Shown here: positions 21,806 through 35,180 of the stretch, one piece after another
Numbering within the stretch: the first letter of the stretch is position 1
Layout: each line of letters opens with the position of its first letter
Assembly: GCA_015679605.1 (NCBI GenBank)
Contig: JAAAVE010000038.1
Span: 1 to 35,180, forward strand
Source of the DNA: Podila epigama
Lineage: Eukaryota > Mortierellomycota > Mortierellomycetes > Mortierellales > Mortierellaceae
DNA: 35,180 nt
Direction: 5' to 3'
Position numbers and translations under genes: made by a program
Notes under the pieces: generated by a model
What the model was told of the DNA's origin: nothing
Seen by the model: only the letters and a program-made list of their open reading frames with translations
The model's database searches: none

Positions 21806-24371
21806 GCTGCGTCTGCGACAATGGCTGCAATGGCGTAATGCGGGGCCGTTCTGGTACGGTAGACTCTGCATCGGTAGTGGGCTGAGTGGCAGCGGTAGTT
21901 GTCATTGTCGAGGAAGCTTCATTGGGATGAATGTTGTTACTATTGTGAGAATGAGTTGAACTGCCATGATTTTTGCTGGCCTGGATGCGGCTCTGAATGG
22001 AGAATACGAGCGATTTTTTCGTCTTGACTTCTTTGGCACCGATGGCTTCCCCACTCGAAAAGTTTTTGGATGTGACCCTGCTTGGTACTACAGGCGTCTC
22101 TTCAGCAAATTGAGGGTGTAATGCGGTATCCACTCCTGCACCTTTTCGCTGTAGCAACTGTTGCTGTTGCAGTAACTGCTGTTGAAGATGAAGATGGTGA
22201 TAATGATAATATTGTTGTTGCTTTGTCATAGCCTGTTGTTGTCGTTGCAACAGTGTACCGTTTTGTTGATGCGACATAAACATGTTGTTTCCGAAATCTA
22301 ACCTTGGCGAGAACTGAGCAAGAGACATGGCACTGTAAAAATCACCAATCTCATTGCAGTGCTCATTGGTGATGCCTCGACGGAGCTGTATTATAATGAG
22401 ATGCAAAAGAACGGCATGATAGAACGGTCTCCGCTCGCGCTCCTTCAACTTGCGCAGTGTGTGGTAATAAGCGAGACGCTTCAAAGTTGCAGCCCTAGGA
22501 TCAGTCGTGGGCAAGGGAATATTTGGCGCTGGCCGGCTTAGCATCATCAAGTTCCTAGCCACTGCTTCACAGTTCACAAGTGGTTGTGTCGTGAGAGGCG
22601 TGTTTGGAGGTGAGATTTTGCTGGCATTGCTATTGTCGTTGCCTCCATTGCTGCTTGGTAAAAGTGTCATTAGACCACTTGGAATCTTGATACTACTTGA
22701 CTTTAGTAGAGCTGTTGACAGATTCGCTGATAGCGTGCTCGCTTGCGACGCACCTGGTGGGGTAGAAAAGAAGGAGGCCCCACTTATGGGCGACGACTCT
22801 GAAGAATCCGAGTCCGAGTCTGAGTCGGAGTCTGAATCCGAGTCCGAGTCCGAGTCCGAGTCCGAGTCCGCGTCCGAGTTCGAGCCCGAGTAGGCCGCGG
22901 ACGAAACCGAATCATTCGAACAGTCTGACAGTGAATTCAAAGCGCGTTGCGGTTGAGAAGCACGTCCGTTTTCAAGGGCTGTCTCTTTTTGCGGGCTATG
23001 TTTGCTCACTTTCCCATCGGGCCTGCAAGGGTCCGAATGGGAGGAGGTGACGGCTATTGTGCGATGTGCCTTTCTGCCTCTTCTTTTCATTAATGATGCT
23101 TTCTTGGATCCTTTACGGCCTTTTGAACCGACATCTTTTGATTCGTTAGACTTGCATCCCTCTGAGACCGTAGAAGAAGAGGACGAGGAAAATTTAAAGA
23201 TTTCACTAAAAGTGGAGGCTGCACTTGGGTAGCGAACACGCACTGGTCGCACAGCGGTACTCGGTGGACTTGATGTCACTGTCTCTGGGTCGGAAAGCGT
23301 GCCAGTACTGTGCCTAGCAGATAGGGAGTAAGACGCGTCATTGGCAATGGGCTTGGTCTTTGGAGTGATACGGAAGGGGTCAAACGAGTCAGGCCCGAAC
23401 ATGCCGTCCGTGGGGCTCTTGATGGGCGCTGAGATTACATTGAGAGCCTTTCTTTTGCTTGGAGCAGCAGAGAGAGTTGGGCGGGGAGTCTTGGCTTTGG
23501 GACGTCCGGATGTTCGAGGTGAGGGAGGGCTCGCAAGGTTGTTTTCTGGTGACGTGTTTTCACTGACACTGCTACGCCTACTACTCGAATGCTTGCTGAT
23601 AATATGTTCTGTTTTATCGCAGTTGGCATTGTCCTTCTTGGCGTCCATGCTACCAGCTCCATCCTCCTTATCACACTTTTCTCTTTCTGACCATTCTCCA
23701 TCGTCTTCGGCAGTCGAGCTTGTGTTGGTTCTCCGGCTCCCTTCCTTTTTGGTGTTATTAGAGGTTGCAAAGAGTCGGCTCTTCCAGCCATGCTTCTGGT
23801 TTCGGTCAGGAGAGTCAAGAGTGTTATCGGCAGAGGAGACCGAGCTATCTGATGTTTTCGCGTTTGAGGATAGATCGGAGCAAGAGGTGGTCTGTTTTGA
23901 GGGCGAGCGTGGTGCTTGATTCCAATGGTTATCTTGCAAGGGCGGACTTGTTGGAGTGATGAGTGTGGTGAGGGAGTCGTCCGAATATGGAAGAGGGGTA
24001 CATGCATAAGGTACAGGTGTTGTCAATGGTTGAGGTGCACCAATGGGTCCGATGGTCCTGGACCGACCAGGCGTTTTTGGGTTATCATTTTGCTTTTTTG
24101 TTGAGGAGAGGCTGGAGGTCCATCTTCGGATGTGGCTCATGGTCGAGTTTTGAACTGGAGATGAGCTCGAGGGTGGCGACGGTAGGAAAGTGGCCGGCGT
24201 ATGTGGTCCTGATGCTTTACGATTTCCAAGTGATGTTTGAATTGAAGGTAGAGTAGCCTTCAGATTGCTGTGCCTGGAGTGCGGTGTCTTGCCATGACCA
24301 TCGACCTGCACACCGGCATCGATTATGGTCCTTTCGGGCCTAACCGTGTTCAGGCTCATCAGGTTTGGCAT
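19815..24371 (-). CDS. Large unrecognised Ser/Pro/Gln-rich protein, single exon
   Basis: An uninterrupted frame of about 1518 residues if translation starts at MPNLMSL (24371). An ATG 12 nt downstream, or an upstream exon hidden by the gap at 24394-24421, is also possible. Most of it is disordered Ser/Pro/Thr-rich sequence. About residues 494-524 are an Asp-Ser repeat made by a GAxTCx hexamer. About 740-780 are Gln/His-rich, about 853-874 are pure Gln, and an Ala run lies near 1380. SPPLSPT-like and TPPLSP motifs suggest proline-directed phosphorylation. The only block that looks folded is about residues 627-690, with the helical segment RPFYHAVLLHLIIIQLRRG. The C terminus is acidic and ends VPLALVQKRLSSDLLKSM. 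There are no membrane spans or signal peptide. I do not recognise a family; a signalling or transcriptional scaffold is only a guess from composition. Confidence 0.75.
21757..21807. repeat. GTT/CAA trinucleotide repeat encoding poly-Gln
   Basis: About 16-17 uninterrupted GTT units on the plus strand, read as CAA (Gln) codons in the minus-strand gene. With the flanking CAG-type codons they give a tract of about 20 Gln. Pure codon repetition makes length variation between strains likely. Confidence 0.9.
22801..22893. repeat. GAGTCC/GAGTCT hexamer array encoding Asp-Ser repeats
   Basis: About 14 imperfect copies of a GAGTCN hexamer on the plus strand, which the minus-strand gene reads as alternating Asp and Ser. 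The frame is kept throughout. Such acidic Ser tracts are common casein kinase 2 targets, which here is inference. Confidence 0.88.
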
Positions 24372-24393
24372 TGGTCTTTTTTTTTTTTTCGTA

Positions 24394-24421
24394 NNNNNNN
24401 NNNNNNNNNNNNNNNNNNNNN
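24394..24421. other. Assembly gap (28 N)
   Basis: A run of N directly beside a T homopolymer, 23 bp upstream of the likely start of the large gene. The true length may differ, so the 5' end of that gene is uncertain. Confidence 0.99.
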
Positions 24422-25614
24422 TTCTTTCTCTTGAGGGATGATATTGAAAACTGCTATGCACTCTGCCACGTGATAATAATTTAACCAGACAGTAAGATGG
24501 AACGTGGACAATTTTTGTCTATCTTGACAGTAAACAGGCACGAAACCAATAGTAAAAAAAAAGGGCCGAGGAATAATGTAAAAGTGGGTTAGAAAGAGTG
24601 TATGTTGGTGGGTCTGAAGCGCTATCGTGAGATTATCAACTGGAGCGTGTGTGCATGTGTGCATGTGTGTGTGAAGGGAGGGGTATGGTGTGGATAGGAA
24701 ATGATTCAAGAATGTTCGGGGTCTACTGTTTGTAGACAAAGCTCAGATGCTCTTTTGAGCATGAGGCAAGGGGAAAGTCGAAGGGGGGGAGGGGGGGAGA
24801 AATGAAAAGATTATGTTGTAATAAAACAACTTGAGTTCCAACAGTGCATGTGTTATTGGTGAAAGCTACATGATGTGGACTTTTGTGGAGTGGGGTATGG
24901 ATGGGGCACGAAGAACGTTGTCTGTTGATTGTTGATTGCTTGAAGACGATGGCATAAATGGAGGACTATGTTATAGTTCGCGGCTTCTCACTAGGGTGAG
25001 GGAGGCGGCGTGGGGATGCATGGAGACAGGCAATGCGCATTGAAGAACGCGTTCAAAAAGCGGATATGGTAGTCGCACGTGAGAGGAGTGGAGCCAATAA
25101 GAGAGCGATTCGTGCACAATATGCGTGACCCTCCCTTCCCCACATTTTGCCTGTTTGGGTCAGATGTGGCTGTGTGTGATGGAAGGTTTGAGCATGAGGT
25201 TGACTTGGAAGGAACTATGAACGGTGGTGTGGTGTATGTGTGTGTTGCGCGTGCACAGCAGGGTGGGTGGTATTGTGTTCAGGATGTTGGTGTGTAGACA
25301 ACGTGCATGCGTTGAAGGTACAACTTACCAGGCACAACTGGACGTGCACACAGGGTGGAGCGGTGGTGCCTGGAAGATATTATTATTATTTTTTTTAAAA
25401 AAAAAATGTCCAACGGAAGGAAGATTGACGTTGGAGGGAGACAAGTGTTGAGATAGTTGACTCTTGGTGAGTGGTGAGTGGGTTAGGTTGAATGCAGGCG
25501 AGGGAATCTGATTGTCAATTAGAAACAGGGAAAAACAAATGCAATGAGTGAATGAGCAAATGAGCAATGAATGAGGAAAAAGAATGAACGCCAGAAAGAG
25601 AGGAGTGAGTGAAA

Positions 25615-25617
<3 letters not shown>

Positions 25618-25663
<46 letters not shown>
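25618..25663. repeat. (GA)n microsatellite
   Basis: About 23 uninterrupted GA units inside a purine-rich stretch. It is the cause of the long Ser-Leu repeat frames seen on the minus strand. Confidence 0.95.
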
Positions 25664-25667
<4 letters not shown>

Positions 25668-27767
25668 AGAGAAAAAAATAAACACCATAAAAAAAATGAA
25701 ATAATATTGACCTATTGTAAAATGAACACCAAAAAAAAGTAGTTTTGACCAGAGAAAGGAATGCCTGGCCTGTGGAGACGAGGTAAAAGCAAAGACAAAG
25801 ACAAGTAAGTACAAAGGAGACAAGGCAAGGCAAGACAAGTAGGACTGAAAAGTAGACATCGAGCGTCATGTTTGGGGTACCAAAAGACGACGGAGACAGA
25901 GAGTGAGTGAGTGAGTGAGTGAATGAGTGAGAAGGCGAAGGGGTGGGTGGGGATGGATAAAGGACGGAGACGATAGGACGGCGGATATGGATGGGATGGG
26001 ATGGGACAGGACAGGACTGAACTGGACAGGACAGGAAGGGGATCTTTGTTGACACAGCAACCAGGACAGGCAGATTGGAGAGAGGCGGAGGATTCAAAAA
26101 AAGGGGGTTGGACCCAAGGATTAATGACATGCGCGAATGAATGAATGAATGAGTGGGCTAGGTGCATGGAAGCATGGGTGGATTGGTGGATGGAGTAGTG
26201 GAAGGATCGATGGGATGCATTAGGGACAATGGATGAAGGAATGAAGAGTGTGGCTGTGGGAGATGGTGAGCATGGGCCATATGTTTTTTTTTTCTTTTTT
26301 CTTTTTTTTCAATTTTTTTTTCAGCTTTTGTTGATTGCATGGTATTCGCCTTACTCATTGCCCAATCTCACTCTCATTGGCACTCTCACTTTTACTCAGT
26401 CTTGTTTGGACCCAAGCAATTCGAGGACACCCAGGCAAAAAGTGCGTATGAACACGGAAGCGACAATCAAACAGAACAAAACGAGAACGATGGCATCCAA
26501 CGGAGGATCCACACCAAGACTAGGACAGAATGTGATGCAAAATCAAACAAACAGCCCACGGCAATATTCAAAAAAATATTGATGTCAGGAGAATCGACAA
26601 AAACGATACCAAAAAAAAAAACAGGAACAACACTGTACACATTCCATTATGACTTATAGGAAACAATCAAATAAGAAAGAAAAAAAAAATAATCGAATGC
26701 TTGTCGATCACACCATGAGCATCTCCAACGTCTTCCTTGTCACTCTCAACCACACACGCAGAATACAGACACGAATGTCCATGTTCAAGGTATCAATGCA
26801 CTGCAAAACGAGCAAAAAAAATAATTCTTGTGGTCTTGCTGAGGTGTGGAGAAGGACCCAATGTGTAAACGATGCGCACGGACAATACAAAACGTTTTTG
26901 GAGATGCATAGTTTGTGCACGTGGAGGCACCGCGCATGTGAATGTGGCATGATGTGGAGCAATTCGAGCTCAACTCTCCTTCAACGTTGCTCTTGTCCTT
27001 TAAACTTTTTCATTTTATAGCACCCATGCATAACAAGGTCGCATAGACTGTGGAGCAGAAGAGTCTCCGTGTCCAACAGAGTAAGGATTACGAATACAAA
27101 GCTCAGTCCGTCCATCAAATGCGGTCGAGTCGATGGAGAATATCTGAATATGATGGATACCCTCACCTCTGTTTTCTTCCAATTGCTGCTCCCTTTTTTT
27201 TGTTTCTCTCCTTCATCTCTCCTTTTGCCTGCCTTGAATATGCCTTCCTTTTTCTTAGTCTTTGTCATGTCCCGTCCCGTCTTTTTTTACGCTGTCCATC
27301 CTTGCCTTGCATCTACCTTTTAATGGTTTATCTAATAACTCTCATCCGCCTCTTCATCCAGTCAAGTTCATCCAGGGTCCTTTCTTGGGCGGATATTGGA
27401 ACTGAGGATAATTGTCCGAGAACCGTCTTTTTTTGCCGCTCTTCGGAACGTAGAATGAGAGCATACTTGATTTCTTTGAGTAGGACTTAACACGTCAGCA
27501 ATCTTCAAGAGTAAGACTACATGTTGACATACCACGAATGGCCAAGTACTAAAATGATACGATTTCTTCTTCAGTGAGCGCTATAGCGTTAATTCTTACT
27601 CGCCATTGAGAGAACAACATCCAATATCTCAGGAGAGAAAGAAAAAGGAAGTAGATATCGAGGGGGTCGGACTTCTTGAAGATCATGAAGGGGACCTTGG
27701 AACTCGAGGCATGATAGTAACGGCAATTTTCAAGTATTGTGGATTTCTCTCACGTTATTCCATTCAT

Positions 27768-27820
27768 CTATCCAACGCACGTACCTATCCAACGCCCTTT
27801 CAACGATTCTTTCCAACGCC
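27768..27820. repeat. Three spaced copies of CTWTCCAACGC
   Basis: The 11-mer CTATCCAACGC occurs at 27768-27778 and 27785-27795, and CTTTCCAACGC at 27809-27819, with intervals of 17 and 24 bp. Similar CCAACG words appear at about 26495 and 28483. It is a candidate transcription-factor site cluster upstream of SEC23 or a degenerate minisatellite. Confidence 0.5.
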
Positions 27821-28575
27821 CTACAAGGGCTCAGGGTGGTGGGTGTAAGTGAGGGGAGAGAGAAAGGGAAAGCGAGAGAAGGAGAGACAGAAAAAAGAAG
27901 AGATTGAAGGAGATGGCAGTTCAGTCCTTGCTTGATTCGATTGCTTTAGGCACATAAACACTGAACCTGCCATGCAGCATGGTGTAGTTCATGCCGTTGA
28001 GACAGTTGCCGCTTATACCCCCCCTGACCGTTTCCTTCCCTTTATGGAAGACAAGGATGAATGGATACGATGATATGGGACTTGAACGAGATGGAGAAGG
28101 TGGTGTTGCAGTGCGAGTGGTGGTGGCGGGGATGGCGGGCAATAGGAGGCATACTCTTTTACGCACAATACTCGATGTCTCTCCTACGTTGACTCCGGTA
28201 GTCCCACCACGTTGAATGTGGAAAAGACTCTTCCGATTGCACATGCACCTTGCAGCAAATCCCCTACTCTGTACAGAATAGACGGCAAAAATGCATGCAG
28301 TCCACAAACAAGCGCAATGAGAGTCGCCAGAAAGACGCGAATCTTGAACTCCCACAGCGCGTAATGAACAAACACGTCACAGAGAATTTCTAGCCAATCA
28401 CCGCGTTCCAAGAATGCTCTCTCTCACCCAAACTTCTTGAGCAAAGAGACGGACGATTGTGAATGGTGCGTGCACTTTTCCATCCAACGTCCTCCATTAA
28501 TTACCATAACACACCTTCCACACTTCACACCTTCACACGACTCCTCATCCAAACGTCCACAGAGCTTCACAGTAA

Positions 28576-31645
<3,070 letters not shown>

Positions 31646-31928
31646 AGAAAAATCTTGTGGCCTGTTAACCATTTTCCATATTCATTAAAATGTCCAACAA
31701 TGCAAAGAAAAAGAACAAAAGATATAAACATACCACGCTATTGAATGGCACCGCATCAGCATCCTTATTTCCCTTATTCACGAGATGTAGTAGTGCCAGT
31801 TGTCATGAGGGTACGATGTTACGGACTTGAAGATGGAAGATGAGAGATAATAAAGAATGAAAAAGATTCTCATATTCCAGAGGTTTTCTTCATGAGAAGG
31901 TGGTGAACGAAATGCAAAAACTGCATTT

Positions 31929-33429
31929 TTATTTGCGAGCTCCACTTTCGTTGTATGCAGTCAAGATATGTTCAATGATCGCGTCCATGCCAACTCCGTT
32001 CTTGACTTGTGCAAAGACAGTAGGTCCAGGGCCGCGCATCTTGGCCGAGTCTCTTGCCATGACATCCAAATTGGCGCCTACGATTTCCGCCAAGTCGGTC
32101 TTTTTTTTTTTTTTTTTCGAGATTTTTGAGAATTGAAGCAATGATGGGACCAACGGCAAAAGGTAGTATTGGTTAATATCAGCTTCAAGGGCTCGGATAT
32201 TATTTTCGCGACATGTCACTTTATATTACCTTATTAATAACCAAAAGGTCAGACTGACTGGTACCTGGACCACCTTTCCGTGGAACCTTGTCTCCTCCAG
32301 CGACATCAATCACTATGGCGAGAAAGAATTGAGCATCAATGAGTCTACTTGTTACCAACCTACTCTCTTTTTTTGGATTTTATCAACTGTAAAGATAAAT
32401 TTACCATAAATGATGTAGTCTGCCAATTCACGAGAGTAGTTTGCAGCCAGGTTGTCACCTCCACTCTCAATCAACAACATTTCAGGTTCAAACTTTGCTT
32501 GCAATTGCTCCAGAGCTGCCAGATTGGCCGAAATATCTTCACGAATAGCTGCATGTGGGCATCCACCTTGGAAATAAAAATGTGATAAAAAAAAAGGATT
32601 TGTCAACATTTTTTTTTTCTTTTTTTTTTCTCACGCACTGTTGCATTGCTTAATTGATTATGTTTATGTTTTTTTTTTTTTTTTTTGGTCAAGCATTTCA
32701 TGTGGGCATGAATGTATAAGTGTGAGTGCGCGAAAATAAAAATCTGAGAGGTTTTTACCTGTTTCGATGGCTACAATACGTTCGGGGTCTTCAAGAGCCT
32801 TATTCCTGACGAGAAAGTCTGTATCTTCTGTTGTGAAGATGTCATTGGTTACGCATGCTAGGCTGTAGGTTTTGGAGAGTCGGCGGCATAGCTCCAACAT
32901 CAAAGCGGTCTTTCCTGAACCAACAGGTCTATTGATAGATGTGTTGGTGTTTCGATGAAGTACATTTTTTTTTGTTGGAGAAAGGTTAGTAGCTACGATA
33001 AGGAGCTATACTACTATGGCGAGATATGGTGTGTCATGTCATGAAAAACAAAGAACATGAACAATGTAAAACAAAAAGGTTTACGAACCCTCCGATGCCA
33101 ACAGTAAAGGCTCGCTCCTCCCAGTCCCGGTTGTCGTAGACTGGCAAGGGTCTTTCAACAAACTTGCCAGCAGTGTCGATCTGTTCATGTCGGTGACCGT
33201 GTTCGATATCGGCCTGTGTCCAGCCTTCATACTTTGTTGCGTTATATTTTTGACTACTGGTCAGTTTGGTAGGAGCTACGGGTGCAGGTGCTTGGTCGTG
33301 ACTATGTGAGTGAGAATGGGAATGGTCGTGGGAGTGACCATGACCGTGTCCATCGTGACTGTGCTCATGCTGGTGGTGGTCGTTCCCTGACGACGAAGTT
33401 GGACCATGTTTTTCGAATCGACAAGACAT
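31929..33429 (-). CDS. ureG: Urease accessory GTPase UreG (five exons)
   Basis: SIMIBI-class GTPase that delivers nickel to apo-urease together with UreD and UreF. Exons on the minus strand are 33429-33089, 32928-32759, 32566-32405, 32312-32230 and 32099-31929, giving 308 residues. Residues 18-46 are a dense His-Asp-Gly-Ser stretch, the presumed nickel store typical of eukaryotic UreG. The P-loop GGPVGSGKT lies at 113-121. The metal-binding CPH motif is 173-175 in [34 protein letters not shown] and [15 protein letters not shown] are further hallmarks. Intron 1 needs a rare GTTCGT donor to give GGPVG. Intron 4 ends in 17 A followed by G. Intron 2 has an AAG acceptor. The gene is head to head with urease, so co-regulation is plausible. 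Confidence 0.95.
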
Positions 33430-34421
33430 TGTTTATTGAATTTGCTTTTGGAGTGTTGTGTTGAATGAAAGAAATGAGGCAATGAGGCAATTAGGCATGA
33501 GAAAGAAGAAACAAAAGAAGAAACAAAAAATAAGCATGCACATACGCACACACGCACACGCCGCACACACAAACACACACACGCACATGCATCAATCGCA
33601 CGCGCAAACACACAGTTTGAGCCAAAATTAGGCTTTTTCATTTTTCCAGTCCAGTCCATCAGTACCTGTCCATTTTGCCATGAAGGTCAGGCCTGATAAG
33701 GTCTTTGACTCTGACTGACTGACAAGGTTTCGCCCTATCATTCAAGAAGCCGGAATGAGTGGCAACTGCGTGTTGTGTGTTCTGTGTGATAAAGAGTGAA
33801 CCATATGGGGAAAAAAAAGACACATGTTTGTCCATTCCCTGAAGACATCCTATTCGTTCATTTGATGTTGCCTCCAAAAAAAACCACCTCTTCTCGGCCA
33901 CCACCATATCATCAATCGTTCTTAATCATTCAATCTCTCCCTCTCTCCCCTGAGTGAACCAATTCAACCAACCAATGCTCGATTACTGCTGAAAAAAACC
34001 AAAAGGGTGAAAACTCTCCGTGACCGATATCAAAAATAAAAAAATAGCTTTTTTTTTTAGTGACAGCATTCACATTCGAATTTGCTTTTTCTCTTCTTTT
34101 TTCTTTTTCTTATTTCTTCACTCTTGTAACATAACATCTCCTATATACCATACGACAACTCATTTTCCGAAGCCGCCCTCACATTTTTTGTATCTACCCT
34201 CCGCAGACTTGCATACTGCATATTCTTCCGCTGGACCCTGCCTGAGTTCAAGTCGTTCAACGAAAAATCTTCACGTGGCCAAATTCAAACAGACACCCAT
34301 CCCAGTGACAACCACAGCGAGTGAAAAAGACACACAGGAACGTGGAAACAAAGGAACAACCAAACAGCAACAAAAACAACAACAGTGATAGTGATAGAGC
34401 TATAATACTCACGTTTAAACT
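33430..34421. promoter_or_regulatory. Divergent ureG-urease promoter region with GATA motifs
   Basis: The sole region between two genes of one pathway. HGATAR-type sites of AreA/Nit2 nitrogen regulators occur at 33694-33699, 33735-33740 (minus), 33787-33792, and as a direct tandem at 34386-34391 and 34392-34397, 25-36 bp before the urease ATG. Five sites in 992 bp is only modestly above chance, about three expected; the tandem is the more notable part. A CA-type microsatellite lies at 33541-33612. No gene is seen. Confidence 0.5.
33541..33612. repeat. Interrupted CA/CGCA microsatellite
   Basis: CACACACGCACACG-type sequence in the ureG upstream region, likely within the 5' UTR or promoter. 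Confidence 0.75.
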
Positions 34422-35180
34422 ATGAAGTTGGTTCCGCGCGAGTTGGACAAGCTGATTCTTCATCAGGTTGGGTTCCTTGCCCAAAAGAGGCTAGCACGGG
34501 GACTTCGTCTCAACCAGACAGAGGCAACCGCCCTGATAGCCAGTCAATTGGCCGAGTTCATCAGAGATGGTCAACACTCAGTCGCTGATCTCATGGATCT
34601 CGGAAAACAGTTTCTGGGTCGGCGTCAGGTCCTGCCAGGAGTAGCCCAGGGTTTGGTCGAAGTTCAGATCGAGAGTACCTTCCCCGACGGCACCAAACTT
34701 GTCACTGTCCACGACCCAATCTGCAATGATACGGGCAACCTCGCTCTAGCCCTCCACGGCAGCTTCCTCCCCGTCCCAGATGTTGACCTCGTCTTCCCGC
34801 CCATCTCCGATGCAGAGGAAGTGTTACACCCTCACCCGCCAGGAGCCATCGTTACTGCACCAGGAACTCTGACGCTTAATAAGGGTCGTAAGCGACTCAA
34901 ACTGGAGATTACAAATGACGGCGATCGACCCATCCTGGTAAGGATTTGACATTTTTTTAAGCTACCAGAGTCACTTTTTTTTATCAGTGTGTGTGCACAT
35001 GGAGGAAGAGCAGGATTCTTGTGACATTCTGACTTACGTGAGGTTGTGTCACCATTTGCTGCATAATCTTGTCCACGCATGTCCATGACAAACTATGGTT
35101 GTTCAGGGGAGAACGCAAAAAAGAAACGAAAAGAAAAGAAAAAGAAACAGGAGGCATTCCAGACCTTATTTTGCGGAAGA
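34422..35180 (+). CDS. URE1: Urease, 5' part only (runs off the window)
   Basis: Nickel enzyme hydrolysing urea to ammonia and carbamate; eukaryotic urease is one chain joining the bacterial gamma, beta and alpha subunits. The first exon, 34422-34937, encodes 172 residues. [27 protein letters not shown] and [11 protein letters not shown] belong to the gamma domain (about 1-100), with [18 protein letters not shown] and [21 protein letters not shown] linker follows, and the beta domain begins about PGAIVTAPG (137) and ends here at DGDRPIL. Translation is cut by a GTAAGG donor at 34938. The next expected sequence (VGSHYHF) is not found before the window ends, so the first intron is at least 243 bp. 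The start is fixed by the family N terminus. Confidence 0.93.

Noticed and set aside
22507-23919. Plus-strand frames inside the large gene (Glu-Ser and Leu-rich)
   Set aside because: Antisense reading of the low-complexity coding sequence; the minus-strand frame is continuous across 4.5 kb.
25515-26167. Overlapping minus-strand frames rich in Ser-Leu and Ser-His-Pro
   Set aside because: Translations of (GA)n, GAGT and GGGAT repeats in several frames at once, as expected for purine-rich simple sequence.
27606-27848. 80-residue plus-strand frame starting MREQHP
   Set aside because: The first half looks mildly protein-like, but the second half reads through the CCAACGC repeats and no homolog is recognised.
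27921-28355. 144-residue minus-strand frame upstream of SEC23
   Set aside because: Mixed composition, no recognisable motif, overlaps the presumed SEC23 promoter; likely open by chance.

Overview
This is eukaryotic nuclear DNA, best explained as a filamentous, early-diverging fungus. Mortierellomycota or a close relative is my inference from the intron-dense genes, long A/T homopolymers, CT-rich leaders and gene content; nothing in the window names the species. Gene models were built by hand, joining exons at GT..AG sites that restore conserved protein family sequence. All the multi-exon models close in frame.

Layout, left to right: (1) 1-1509 has no gene, only simple repeats and a weak tRNA-like remnant. 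(2) U2 snRNP A' (LEA1, minus, 1510-3325) lies head to head with nucleoside diphosphate kinase (plus, 3676-4447). (3) Ribosomal protein uS5/Rps2 (plus, 5702-7308) has a 626-bp first intron. (4) A MINPP/phytase-like histidine acid phosphatase (plus, 8244-10676) has a 13-nt micro-exon carrying its catalytic motif. (5) A GPI-anchored LysM protein (minus, 11150-11880) and an intronless LUD-domain protein (minus, 13181-13888) follow. (6) A protein-degradation cluster holds proteasome beta6 (minus, 14816-16008) and beta5 (plus, 16334-17688), sharing a 325-bp divergent promoter, then a UBE2G1/Ubc7-type E2 (plus, 17920-19476). (7) A single-exon gene of about 1518 codons encodes an unrecognised low-complexity protein with poly-Q and Asp-Ser repeats (minus, 19815-24371). 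A 28-base assembly gap sits at its 5' end. (8) About 4.2 kb without a recognisable gene follows (24372-28581), much of it pyrimidine-rich on the minus strand. (9) SEC23 (plus, 28582-31645) is tail to tail with the urease accessory GTPase UreG (minus, 31929-33429). (10) Urease itself starts at 34422 (plus) and leaves the window inside its first intron.

Three functional groupings stand out. Beta6 and beta5 are adjacent subunits-by-function of one 20S particle and are divergently paired, with a ubiquitin-conjugating enzyme next door. Urease and the GTPase that delivers its nickel are also divergently paired, with GATA-factor-type motifs between them. The rest is mainly housekeeping (splicing, nucleotides, ribosome, COPII transport). 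Regions of less certain meaning are the large Ser/Gln/Pro-rich protein with its long upstream region, and a coding-like but frame-broken stretch at 4675-4912. I did not find a phage, transposon, CRISPR array or other clear novel system.
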